From Dactylosporangium sucinum (lineage in GTDB: Bacteria > Actinomycetota > Actinomycetes > Mycobacteriales > Micromonosporaceae): a stretch of DNA of 64,000 bases. Positions 53,769 to 62,170 of this stretch are shown piece after piece. Location: contig NZ_BMPI01000012.1 of NCBI RefSeq assembly GCF_014647515.1, positions 147,546-211,545 on the forward strand, written 5' to 3'. A program made the translations under genes and the position numbers. The stretch's first letter is position 1, and every line of letters starts with the position of its first letter. The notes under the pieces were generated by a model, which was not told the origin of the DNA, ran no database searches, and saw only the letters and a program-made list of their open reading frames with translations.

Positions 53769-54461
53769 TCAGCGGGCGGAAGCCGGCACGCGCTCGGCGG
53801 CGACGACCGAGCCGCGAGCCCGCTCGAATGACCGGACGCCCAGCACGACGAGCGGCACAAACATGACGGCGAGGACCGTCGTCGGGATCCAGCCGACCGG
53901 TGGCGTGGCGAAGAAGCCGACCATGGCGACGCCGTACAGTGCGGGGGCCCACCAGCCGAGGACGCCGGCCCGCACGTACCCGATGAGCATCAGCAGCAGC
54001 GCCGGGAACATGAGGAACCCGGTCACCGTCCAGGCGGTGGTTCCGCCGAGGGCCTCGGCGCTCTCGTACACCCGGACCGCGTCGTCGACGGGCAAGCCGC
54101 GGTGCAGGGCGATCTTGTAGAAGTCCGAGTAGACCTGCCCCGACACGGAGATCATCCCGAAGGCGGCGGGGACCGCGCCGAGCATCGTCAGCACGGCACC
54201 CCTGGGCCCGCGGACCAGTGTCGTCGCGCCGACGAGCCCGAGTGCCAGCATCGCCCAGCCGAAGCTCAGCAGGACGGCCGACAGCTGCGCCAAGCCGGGC
54301 CTGCTCCCGAGCGCCGCAAGGTAGGTCGCGCTCTTCAGGTCTTCCTGCGGCGGCACCGTCGCCCAACCGGCCACCTCGATCACCACGCCGAGGATCAGTG
54401 CCGCACCGGTCAGGACACGGCGTCGGGTCCGGCTGGTGTCGATATGTTGTTCAGTCATCAT
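53769..54461 (-). CDS. DUF4386-like six-helix membrane protein
   Basis: 230 residues, six hydrophobic segments. RRRVLTGAALILGVVIEVAGWATVPP and QVYSDFYKIALHRGLPVDDAVRVYESAEALGGTTAW resemble DUF4386 family proteins. GGAG precedes the paired ATGs (54461, 54458). Divergent from a two-component system gene pair, so possibly its target, as often seen for small membrane proteins next to NarL-type systems. Function unknown. Confidence 0.75.
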   Translation of the reverse strand: MMTEQHIDTSRTRRRVLTGAALILGVVIEVAGWATVPPQEDLKSATYLAALGSRPGLAQLSAVLLSFGWAMLALGLVGATTLVRGPRGAVLTMLGAVPAAFGMISVSGQVYSDFYKIALHRGLPVDDAVRVYESAEALGGTTAWTVTGFLMFPALLLMLIGYVRAGVLGWWAPALYGVAMVGFFATPPVGWIPTTVLAVMFVPLVVLGVRSFERARGSVVAAERVPASAR

Positions 54462-54685
54462 GTCACTCCAGGTAGTGCCGCCGCGAAGGAGCGGCGATCG
54501 GTGACCACCGTAGGAACCGGTGCGCTCGCCGGGCCTCTGCCGTGGTGCCGAATGCGGCCTCCGCCGTGCGGCGGAGGCCGCCACGAACGGCACTCCACCC
54601 GGCGGCGGAGGCATCCACCCAGCCCACTGGCGTATCGTCGAGCGCCGGTGGCGTCGAGTCGAACGCCGGAACCGGAGGGCAACCG

Positions 54686-55855
54686 ATGCGCGGGCACGGG
54701 TCGCGCAGCGCCGGCAGTTGGGCGCCGCTACTGCTCGGGCTGCTGCTGGCTGCGGTCGGCAGTTACGAAGCGTATGCGGACTCCCTCTGGCAGGGGCGGC
54801 GGGCCACGGCGGCCGGCGTCGCCGTCGCATATGGCCTCGCCGTGGTCCTGGCCGGCATCCGGCCGCTGACGTCGCTGGTCCTCGTCGCCGCCCTCTACCC
54901 GTCCTCGAAGCTGCTCGGGCTCACCGACCTCGGCGGGGCGGGACTGGTCGCGATGCTCGTCGTGGTGGGCTGGGCCGCCGCCAAGGCCGCATCGGTCACG
55001 CGGGCGGCGTGGGTCACGGCCGCCCTCGTCGCCGTGTTCGGGATGACGACGCTCAGCGAGGGCGCACCGGCGTGGGACCCGGTGTTCTTCGCCCTCGCCG
55101 CCGGCGCGGCCTGGGGTGCGGGCAGCCTCGTGCGGCGAGAGGGAACCCGCTCGGCCGAACTGGCCGAACTCGCCGCGCAGTTGGCCGAGGAGCGCGAGCT
55201 GCGGACCCAGCGTGCGGTGGCGGCGGAGCGGACCCGGATCGCCCGCGAGCTGCATGACGCGGTCGCGCACTCCGTCAGCGTGATGGTGCTGCAGGTCGGT
55301 GTCGCCCGCCGGCTGTACGGGCGGCCCGAGGCCGAGCAACTGCTCGCCGACGTCGAGCGGCTGGGCCGGGAGTCGGTCGCCGAGCTGCACCGGACGGTCG
55401 GCATCCTGCGCGACAACGACGAGCCCGACGAGGCCGACGAGCACGCCCCGCAGCCGTCGCTGCGCTCACTCGACGCCCTGGTCGCGCAGGTCCACGGGGC
55501 CGGCTGCCCCCTGACGCTGCAGGTCGAAGGCGACCCGGTGCCGCTCGCGCCCGGGCTGCAGCTGTCCGCCTACCGGATCGTGCAGGAGGCGCTCACCAAC
55601 ATCCTGCGCCATGCACCGGGCGCCCGGGCCGACGTCCGGCTGCGGTACCAACGCGACACCCTCACGGTCGAGGTCGTCAACGCGGCAGGAGGGCCGGTCG
55701 CCGCCCCCGCCACGCGGGTGCCCGGCGGCGGGAACGGACACGTCGGCATGCGGGAGCGCGTCACCCTCTACGGAGGCGTCCTCCACGTCGGTCCCGAACC
55801 CAACGGCGGGTACCGCGTCACCGCCACGTTCCCGATCCGGAAGGGGCAACCGTGA
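54686..55855 (+). CDS. NarL-type sensor histidine kinase
   Basis: 389 residues. Four to five N-terminal membrane helices (10-150), then HisKA_3 (ERTRIARELHDAVAHSVSVMVLQVGVARRL with the phospho-acceptor His) and an ATPase domain (YRIVQEALTNILRHAPGA, GGNGHVGMRERVTLYGG). GGAGGG precedes ATG 54686. Its stop overlaps the response regulator start by four bases. Confidence 0.95.
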   Translation: MRGHGSRSAGSWAPLLLGLLLAAVGSYEAYADSLWQGRRATAAGVAVAYGLAVVLAGIRPLTSLVLVAALYPSSKLLGLTDLGGAGLVAMLVVVGWAAAKAASVTRAAWVTAALVAVFGMTTLSEGAPAWDPVFFALAAGAAWGAGSLVRREGTRSAELAELAAQLAEERELRTQRAVAAERTRIARELHDAVAHSVSVMVLQVGVARRLYGRPEAEQLLADVERLGRESVAELHRTVGILRDNDEPDEADEHAPQPSLRSLDALVAQVHGAGCPLTLQVEGDPVPLAPGLQLSAYRIVQEALTNILRHAPGARADVRLRYQRDTLTVEVVNAAGGPVAAPATRVPGGGNGHVGMRERVTLYGGVLHVGPEPNGGYRVTATFPIRKGQP

Positions 55856-56523
55856 ACATCCGCGTGCTCCTCGCTGACGACGAGGCGATGGTCCGGGCCG
55901 GCCTGCGGCTGCTCATCGACAACGAGCCCGACCTGACGGTGGTCGGCGAGGCCGTCGACGGTGCCGAGGCCGTCGCGGTCGCCAAGCGGACCGCGCCGGA
56001 CGTGGTCCTCATGGACATCCGCATGCCGAACGTCGACGGGATCGAGGCGGCCCGGCAGATCATCGCCGCCCGCCCGGAGGCCCGGATCGTCATGCTGACC
56101 ACGTTCCGCGAGGACCGGTACCTGCAGGACGCGCTGCGGGCGGGGGTCAGCGGGTTCCTGCTCAAGGTCTCCCCGCCGCAGCAGATGCTCGACGCCATCA
56201 GGATCGTCGCCGACGGCGGCGGGTTGCTCGACCCGTCGGTGACCCTGCGCGTGATCGAGACGTTCTCCGGTCAGGCCGGACGGACGAGCCGCGCCGATGA
56301 CCTGGCCAAGCTCTCACCGCGGGAGCTCGACGTGCTCGCGTTCGTCGCCCGGGGCATGTCCAATGCCGAGGTGGCCGCACGGCTGTACATCGGTGAGGCC
56401 ACCGTCAAGACGCACGTGGCGAACTTCCTCATGAAGCTGGGACTGCGCGACCGGGTCCAGGCCGTCGCGTTCGCCTACGAGAGCGGTCTGATCCGCCCGG
56501 GTGAGCCGGACGCCACCGGCTGA
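55852..56523 (+). CDS. LuxR/NarL-family response regulator
   Basis: 223 residues. Receiver domain (LADDEAMVRAG, phospho-acceptor in VVLMDIRMP, LTTFRED, LLKVSPP) and LuxR helix-turn-helix (LSPRELDVLAFVARGMSNAEVAARLYIGEATVKTHVANFLMKL). GTG start overlapping the kinase gene. Confidence 0.95.
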   Translation: MNIRVLLADDEAMVRAGLRLLIDNEPDLTVVGEAVDGAEAVAVAKRTAPDVVLMDIRMPNVDGIEAARQIIAARPEARIVMLTTFREDRYLQDALRAGVSGFLLKVSPPQQMLDAIRIVADGGGLLDPSVTLRVIETFSGQAGRTSRADDLAKLSPRELDVLAFVARGMSNAEVAARLYIGEATVKTHVANFLMKLGLRDRVQAVAFAYESGLIRPGEPDATG

Positions 56524-56619
56524 GCCGCGCACGCCGGTCACCAACAGCGGCCGGCCGCCGTGCGGGCGCCGCGACGTCGGATCGAGTCGTGCCGGAGTGG
56601 CCGCGGCGCCTGCCCGGTC

Positions 56620-56859
56620 CTAGGGTCGTTCGTCGTCGCGGGGCGGGCGCACCAGTTCCTGGTAGCGCGGCGCGCTGGCCCCGTAGATGCTGAAGTTGAG
56701 CCGGGCATCAGCGAGACTCAGCTCGCCGTTGCGGCTGCCGGTCACCACACGCACCGACGCATCGCTCCGGCCGTCATCGGTCCAATAACAGATCGGACAA
56801 GTAGTGCATCCTGTTCGGTAGCCACAGCAAGCGCACCGGGGGATGGTTGGCTCACCCAC
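56620..56859 (-). CDS. CPCC-family cysteine-rich small protein
   Basis: 79 residues. CACCGYRTGCTTCPICYWTDDGRSD matches the CPCC family start (here CACC, not CPCC), followed by GSRNGELSLADARLNFSIYGAS and a C-terminal VRPP-E segment. Cys 9, 11 and 12 with the CPIC pair (Cys 21, 24) form a likely zinc site. The family is widespread, often beside toxin-immunity loci, but no toxin gene is adjacent here. Confidence 0.8.
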   Translation of the reverse strand: MGEPTIPRCACCGYRTGCTTCPICYWTDDGRSDASVRVVTGSRNGELSLADARLNFSIYGASAPRYQELVRPPRDDERP

Positions 56860-57120
56860 GCGGTAAGTCTTTCACACTCCTGGCAGCGTCGGCAGTGGCG
56901 CCGGGACCGCTCGAGCCGTTCCCGGCAGCCCCCCGCCTCCCCCGCCAGCTTCGCAGAACTCGGCGCCATGGTGGCGCGCACAAAAGGAGGCACGTCCGTC
57001 GATCCAGCAACGCAGCCGCGCCCGCAGAGCCCAGCGGTCGCATGCCCGCTCCAGCCTGTCTGCGGCGCCGAGGTGTCCGCACCGGGAGGCAGCCGGTTGG
57101 CGCGGGCGGAAGCGACTGGC

Positions 57121-58005
57121 ATGATCATGCGGCCCGACCGGCGGCCGATCCGGACGCCGCGGTTACTGAAGGTGATGCCATTGGGATTCCTCGCACGGCG
57201 ACGGTTGGCTCGCGACGCACGATCAGCCGACCGGCCTCAGGGGTTCCGGCTCGATCTGGCCGGCGCGACCGGAGCGGCGACCGCGCCCGACGGCCACGAC
57301 CTCGCCGCCGCCTACGACCTCATCTACGCGATCGCGGCCGGCAAGGACTACCGAGGCGAGGCCCGGGACATCGCGGCGCTGATCCGGCGGCGCAACCCCA
57401 CCGCGGACAGCATGCTCGACGTGGCCTGCGGTACCGGATTGCACCTGTCACACCTGCGGCACACGTTCGCTCATGTCGAAGGGCTCGAAATCTCCGACGC
57501 GATGCGGCAGGCGGCCGTCGAGCGGCTCCCCGGCATCGCGGTGCACGCCGGGGACATGCGCGACTTCCGGCTCGGCCGGACGTTCAGCGCGGTCACCTGC
57601 CTGTTCTCCGCCATCGGCTACGCGCAATCGGTCGGCGAGCTCAATCAGACGCTCAGCTGCCTGGCCGCGCACCTCGAGCCCGGCGGCGTGCTGCTCCTCG
57701 AACCCTGGTTCACGCCGGACCAATGGACATCGGGAACGGTGCACTCCGGCGTCGCACGCGACCGCCGCCGGCACATCACCAGGATGTGCTACTCAAGCCG
57801 GTCCGGCACGGTCTCCAGGATGACCATGCACTACGTCCTCAACGAATCCGGTGCCGGCGTCCGGCAGTGGGTCGAGGAGCACGTCATGACGCTGTTCACG
57901 GACAAGCAGTACCACGGTGCGATCCGGCAGGCAGGGTTCCGCGACATCGAATGGCTGCCCGGCTGGCACGATCAACGCCGGCGGGTCATCGCCGTCAGAC
58001 GATGA
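57121..58005 (+). CDS. SAM-dependent methyltransferase, DesVI/TylM1 aminosugar N-dimethyltransferase-like
   Basis: 294 residues. Class I Rossmann methyltransferase with SAM motif MLDVACGTGLHLSHL and then VEGLEISDAM, GDMRDFRLGR and the family-specific AYDLIYAIAAGKDYRGEARDIAALIRRR and LFSAIGYAQS, LLEPWFTPDQW. These are the conserved segments of dTDP-aminosugar N,N-dimethyltransferases of macrolide pathways. No deoxysugar or glycosyltransferase gene is nearby, so the substrate is uncertain. Confidence 0.85.
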   Translation: MIMRPDRRPIRTPRLLKVMPLGFLARRRLARDARSADRPQGFRLDLAGATGAATAPDGHDLAAAYDLIYAIAAGKDYRGEARDIAALIRRRNPTADSMLDVACGTGLHLSHLRHTFAHVEGLEISDAMRQAAVERLPGIAVHAGDMRDFRLGRTFSAVTCLFSAIGYAQSVGELNQTLSCLAAHLEPGGVLLLEPWFTPDQWTSGTVHSGVARDRRRHITRMCYSSRSGTVSRMTMHYVLNESGAGVRQWVEEHVMTLFTDKQYHGAIRQAGFRDIEWLPGWHDQRRRVIAVRR

Positions 58006-58091
58006 CGCCGGCCGCTGCGCACACCGGCACGATGACCGCATTGACCTGTTCTCTGCCTCGACAGGCTTTGCCGTACAGCAGGGAGCGGACG

Positions 58092-58208
58092 ATGAGCGAC
58101 GAACAGGCGGCCCCCGGCGGCCAGCGGTGTCACGGTGGAGGTCCTGGCAACGGTCGACCTTGCCGGCGAGATCGAGGGCATGGCGGGGCGCCAGCTTCGC
58201 AGTGAGCT
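58092..58208 (+). pseudogene. Remnant of a cupin-domain protein
   Basis: The frame through 58128-58205 encodes VEVLATVDLAGEIEGMAGRQLRSELG, very like the N-terminus of small actinobacterial cupins (with EIEGM-GRQLR), but it is cut short where the metal-binding GxxHxH stretch should start. ATG 58092 with the MSDEQAAPGG start is out of frame with it. The rest of the 350-base gap (58006-58356) holds nothing recognisable. Confidence 0.4.
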
Positions 58209-58356
58209 GGGGTGTCGCGACCGAGGTCGTCGGCGGCCGCGGCCGGCGTGACGGCATCGCCGCCACGCCGCAGCGCCTCGGTCACCTACGGACGGCGCGA
58301 CCGACGCCGGTGGTCGGTCGCGGCCGTCGATGTGTGCAGCGACGCGCTACCGTCGC

Positions 58357-59511
58357 TCAGGTGCAGACGGGCACGTCCGCCAGCCTGTTGTCCGGGTACT
58401 CGAAGAAGATGTTCGACATGTACCCGCCAAGGTCGGGCAGGTAGGTCCACCAATCGTTGCGGGTGTTGCCCCGGACGACCTCCTCGCCCTGGATCTGGCA
58501 GGACACGCGAACCTCCTGCCGGCTCGGCACGGTGCCGACCTGGGTCGACGAGTTCGTGGCCGCCGCGCGGACCGGCACCTCGCTGCTCCACGTTCCGAAC
58601 CACAGCCCCGGCTCGGGTCGGGGAAGTCTCGGCGCCGGCACCGCGCCCGGAACGGGAAGCGAGCGGGTCAGGTTCGTCAGCGCGAAGCCGGCCTGCGCGT
58701 AGCTGGTGCCCGGCCGGTGGGTGCTCAACACCACCACGATGGTGCGGTCGTGGCGGCCCACGGTGCCCGTGGTGTGCAGTGCCACGCTGCCGTAGTCGAT
58801 CGGCTCGGGCTCGTTCGTGGCAGCCCGCCGCGCTCCCACGGCCGCCTCCGACGTGCACGGGTGGCGTGGGGAGTCACCGAAGTTGACCCAGCCCTGCTTC
58901 ACCGCTGACCGAGTCGTGAACGCCGACCGGATACCGAACGACTGGTCGAACCCGTCCGTGCCGCACCTGGTCGACTCGTGCAGGTTGCGCATCATGAGGT
59001 TGCGGACCGGAGCCGGCGCCGCGTCCAGGATGTAGCGGTAGATCCGGACGACGTCCTCGGCGCTCAGTCCGGTCGAGCCCCAGCCGGAGTGGTCCGGCGG
59101 CGGAGGCGTGGTGTGGCGCAGGCCCAGCCGGGCGACCATCCGCTCCACGATCAGGCCTCGCCCGTTGCGCGCCCAGAACTCCGACGCCGCCGCGTCGTCG
59201 CTGCTGCGCAGCATCAGTTCCAGCTTCGCGCGGTCGTCGGCGGGGATCACGTAGTCGGGACCGAGCTCCCACGCGTGGTCCAACGCGATCAGCAACTTCA
59301 CCAGGGACGCCGAGCGGAACTGCTTTGCCGCGTCCGACCGGTACAGGAACCGTTCGGTGATCCGGTCGTACACGGCGATCCCGGCGACCATGCCGGTGGG
59401 CGGCTGCCGGTCGGCCGCCCACGCGGGCGGGACGATCGACGCGGAAGACAGCGCGACCACCGTCGCCGCAACCACGGCTATCCGTCGGCACAGGCGCGAT
59501 CCAGCTCTCAT
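58357..59511 (-). CDS. Secreted serine hydrolase (class A beta-lactamase-like) with C-terminal SH3-like region
   Basis: 384 residues. Signal peptide about 1-32; SxxK motif SASLVK (around 67-72) and SSDDAAASEFW at the SxN position; KQGW at the KTG position; the Arg/Asn omega-type loop is not obvious. The C-terminal 90 residues (SSEVPVRAAATNSSTQVGTVPSRQEVRVSCQIQGEEV ... WWTYLPDLGGYMSNIFFEYPDN) resemble a bacterial SH3-type domain that binds the wall. Possibly a peptidoglycan-active or beta-lactamase-like enzyme; not shown to be a true beta-lactamase. GGAGG precedes the ATG. Confidence 0.85.
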   Translation of the reverse strand: MRAGSRLCRRIAVVAATVVALSSASIVPPAWAADRQPPTGMVAGIAVYDRITERFLYRSDAAKQFRSASLVKLLIALDHAWELGPDYVIPADDRAKLELMLRSSDDAAASEFWARNGRGLIVERMVARLGLRHTTPPPPDHSGWGSTGLSAEDVVRIYRYILDAAPAPVRNLMMRNLHESTRCGTDGFDQSFGIRSAFTTRSAVKQGWVNFGDSPRHPCTSEAAVGARRAATNEPEPIDYGSVALHTTGTVGRHDRTIVVVLSTHRPGTSYAQAGFALTNLTRSLPVPGAVPAPRLPRPEPGLWFGTWSSEVPVRAAATNSSTQVGTVPSRQEVRVSCQIQGEEVVRGNTRNDWWTYLPDLGGYMSNIFFEYPDNRLADVPVCT

Positions 59512-59649
59512 CGAGCTCCTCCAATGATAGGGGTAGGTGTCGGTAACACGTCTGACCGGTTGGCCCGGTTGCGGCGCAACCGACGCTGCGCGCCGCACGT
59601 GTTACGGGCGCATCGCGGCCAGTGACCGGGATCAACATGGGGAGGGATT

Positions 59650-60189
59650 GTGCAATTGGCAACGCCATCGCGGCTCGACGAGCCATCGCCGCCGGGCTCC
59701 GGGCACATCGATTTCGACGAGTTCTACCAGGCGCACTTCCGGGCGATGACCGTGCAGCTGTGCGCGTACACGGGCGACCTCGGGCACGCCCAGGACCTGG
59801 TCCAGGAGGCGTTCTGCCGTGCCTTCTCCCGGTGGCAGAGGATCGTCAGGTACGACGATCCGGTCGCGTGGGTCCGCAAGGTCGCGTGGAATCTCGCCAC
59901 CAGCCGGTGGCGGCGGGTCCGGGCCGCCGAACGCTTCCTACGCGGCCAGCGTGAGGAGCACGTGCCCGGACCCAGCCCCGATCGGGTCGCGCTGGAGGCG
60001 GCGTTGGCGCTGCTGCCGGCCAACCACCGCCGGGCGGTGATCCTGCACCATCTCGCCGACCTGCCCATTGCCGAGATCGCCCGCCAGGAGAGCGTGGCGG
60101 AGGGAACCGTCAAGTCCTGGTTGCACCGCGGCCGCACGGCGCTGGCCGCTCACCTGACCGAAGGCAAGGAGGGGAAGGACCGTGCATGA
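59650..60189 (+). CDS. SigE-family ECF RNA polymerase sigma factor
   Basis: 179 residues. Sigma-70 region 2 (FDEFYQAHFRAMTVQLCAYTGDLGHAQDLVQEAFCRAFSRWQRIVRYDDPVAWVRKVAWNLATSRWRR) and region 4 (ALLPANHRRAVILHHLADLPIAEIARQESVAEGTVKSWLHRGRTALAAHL), in the SigE-family layout common in Micromonospora and Streptomyces. GTG start with GGGAGGG 5 bases upstream. Overlaps the next gene by eight bases. Confidence 0.95.
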   Translation: MQLATPSRLDEPSPPGSGHIDFDEFYQAHFRAMTVQLCAYTGDLGHAQDLVQEAFCRAFSRWQRIVRYDDPVAWVRKVAWNLATSRWRRVRAAERFLRGQREEHVPGPSPDRVALEAALALLPANHRRAVILHHLADLPIAEIARQESVAEGTVKSWLHRGRTALAAHLTEGKEGKDRA

Positions 60190-61372
60190 CGAGGACACCT
60201 TCCTGGACACCCAGTTCGCCGCGTACCGCAACGAGTTGCTGCCGAACGTCATGGCGGTGGGCCCGGAAGCCGTACGCACCACGGTGCGCCGCCGGCGCAG
60301 GGTCGCTGTCACGGCCGGCGCGGCGGTCGCTCTCGCGCTCATCGTCGGCCCGGCGGTCGGGTACGGTGCGCTCAACGGGACACCCGCACCGCCCCAGCCG
60401 GGCACCTCGACCGAGCCGACCCACACCTCCCCTGCGTCACCCTCGCCGTCCGTCGTCCCGCCGGAGTCCGCCGGGGCCACCGCGCCGGATGGCCGCATCT
60501 CCCGCGCGGACCTGCTCGCCGCGCGCCTCACGCTGCCGCCCTGGTGGGGCGACGCACCGTGCCGCAGCGAGGGCCAGCTCGCCGGCGCCGAGCCGGCGCA
60601 GGAGGGCAACTGGCTGGAGAGCGTCGACTACGCGGACGTCGACCGGGACGGCGCCGAAGACGCCGTGGCCATGATCGGCTGCAAGTTCAACAACGCCGTG
60701 GTACAGACGCAGGTTGCGGTCTTCGCGCGGAACAAGGCCGGCCAGATCGTCGTCATGGGCCAGGTGTTGACGAGCCGGCCGATCGGCTGGATCTTCGGGA
60801 TCGACGCGCAGCCCGACGGCTCGATCCGGATCGAGGTCGGCGACCGGGCGCCGACCGCCGAACAGCCGGCCTCGGCGATCGCCCGGCAATGGCGGACATA
60901 CGGATGGGCCGGCGCAAAGTTCCGGCAGACGGCCGGCCCGACCAGTTTCCCGCCCGACCCGGCCCTCGCCGACCTGCGGGTCACCGCCACCGACATCGTC
61001 TACGCCGCGCTGGCGGACGACGGGTCGCGCCACGGCACCACCACCGTCACCATCCGCAACGCGGGACCGGCCACCGCGGAGTACGTCTTGTTGTCACTGG
61101 AGCTCGGCGAGAACGTGCGCTACGAGGGCAGCGGTTGGTCGAGCTGTACGGAGGCGAGCAGCAGTCCCGGCGCGTCGCCACCCAGCCTCAGCTGCCTGCT
61201 CGGACCGATGCGGGCCGGCGAGACCAGGACGATGGTGCTCGGCGTGGCCAGTCGCGGAGCGGTGCTGACCCAGGTTTCGGCCAGGGCCGCCGTCGTGCGT
61301 CTCGACAGTCAGCGCGACCCGGTGTCCGACGCCAAGCCGTCCGACAACGAGGCCCACTTCGACCAGCGCTGA
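60182..61372 (+). CDS. Membrane-anchored protein cotranslated with the SigE-family sigma factor
   Basis: 396 residues. Cytosolic N-terminus (1-40, basic at RRRRR), one membrane helix (about 41-66), Pro/Thr/Ser linker, then an extracellular beta-rich part with ESVDYADVDRDGAEDAVAMIGCKFN and a C-terminal domain (VTIRNAGPATAEYVLLSLELGENVRYEGSGWSSC) of DUF11-like type. The cotranslation and the topology suggest an anti-sigma or signal-input partner. It starts with GTG, eight bases inside the sigma gene. Confidence 0.82.
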   Translation: MHDEDTFLDTQFAAYRNELLPNVMAVGPEAVRTTVRRRRRVAVTAGAAVALALIVGPAVGYGALNGTPAPPQPGTSTEPTHTSPASPSPSVVPPESAGATAPDGRISRADLLAARLTLPPWWGDAPCRSEGQLAGAEPAQEGNWLESVDYADVDRDGAEDAVAMIGCKFNNAVVQTQVAVFARNKAGQIVVMGQVLTSRPIGWIFGIDAQPDGSIRIEVGDRAPTAEQPASAIARQWRTYGWAGAKFRQTAGPTSFPPDPALADLRVTATDIVYAALADDGSRHGTTTVTIRNAGPATAEYVLLSLELGENVRYEGSGWSSCTEASSSPGASPPSLSCLLGPMRAGETRTMVLGVASRGAVLTQVSARAAVVRLDSQRDPVSDAKPSDNEAHFDQR

Positions 61373-61480
61373 GCAGCGGGCCGGGTGGCTCAACTCCGAG
61401 CCACCCGGCTCGCCGAGCGAAGCTGCCTCGCCGTGAGCGACAGTGCGCGCGAAGCGCGGCCGTCGAGGATCGGCGGGGCG

Positions 61481-62170
61481 TCACGGCTGGAACCGGTAGC
61501 CCATCGCCGGCTCCGTGAGCAGGTGCCGGGGGCGGGCGGGGTCGGATTCGAGCTTGCGGCGCAGCTGCCCGATGTACTGCCGCAGGTAGTGCGTCTGGTC
61601 GAGGTACGTCGGCCCCCACACGTGCTGCAGCAGCTCCCGGTGGCCGATGAGCTTGCCCGGGTTGCGGGCAAGCAGGTCCAGGATCAGCCACTCGGTGCGG
61701 GTGAGGTGCTGGCGCCCGCCCGTGCCGTCGGCGCGGCGGGCGTCCCGCGCGACGAGGTCGATCTCGTAGTCACCGATGCGGACCGCCGACACGGCCTCGG
61801 GCTCCGGCCGGCGGCGGATGATCGACCGGATCCGGGCCAGCAGTTCGTCGATGTTGAACGGCTTGGTGACGTAGTCGTCGGCGCCGGCGTCGAGCGCGGC
61901 GACCTTCTCGCTGCTGCCGAGCCGGCCGGACAGGACGAGCACCGGCACCGGGGTCCAGGACCGCAGGGTCCGGAGGACCTCGATGCCGTCGAGGTCGGGC
62001 AGGCCGAGGTCGAGCACGACGACGTCGGGGTGCTCGGCGGCGGCCGCCTGCAGCGCGGCGGTGCCGTCGGCCGCGGTCACCACCTCGTACTGGCGGGCCT
62101 GCAGGTTGATCCGCAACGCGCGCAGCAGCTGCGGTTCGTCGTCGACGATGAGCACGCGGACCGGGCTCAC
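61481..62170 (-). CDS. kdpE: OmpR-family response regulator KdpE
   Basis: 229 residues. Receiver domain (IVDDEPQLLRALRINLQARQYEVVTAADG, phospho-acceptor in VVVLDLGLPDLDG, LSGRLGSSEKVAALDAGADDYVTKPF) and winged helix (HLTRTEWLILDLLARNPGKLIGHRELLQHVWGPTYLDQTHYLRQYIGQLRRKLE), both matching KdpE. Overlaps kdpD by four bases. Controls the Kdp potassium ATPase, whose genes are not in the window. Confidence 0.94.
   Translation of the reverse strand: MSPVRVLIVDDEPQLLRALRINLQARQYEVVTAADGTAALQAAAAEHPDVVVLDLGLPDLDGIEVLRTLRSWTPVPVLVLSGRLGSSEKVAALDAGADDYVTKPFNIDELLARIRSIIRRRPEPEAVSAVRIGDYEIDLVARDARRADGTGGRQHLTRTEWLILDLLARNPGKLIGHRELLQHVWGPTYLDQTHYLRQYIGQLRRKLESDPARPRHLLTEPAMGYRFQP

Noticed and set aside
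57121..58005. Secondary-metabolite gene cluster suggested by the DesVI/TylM1-like methyltransferase
   Set aside because: No polyketide, NRPS, deoxysugar or glycosyltransferase genes are in the window, so there is no cluster to support.
58357..59511. Beta-lactamase resistance gene
   Set aside because: SxxK is present, but the SDN and KTG motifs are changed (SDD, KQGW) and an SH3-like domain is attached, so a wall-related role is as likely as drug hydrolysis.
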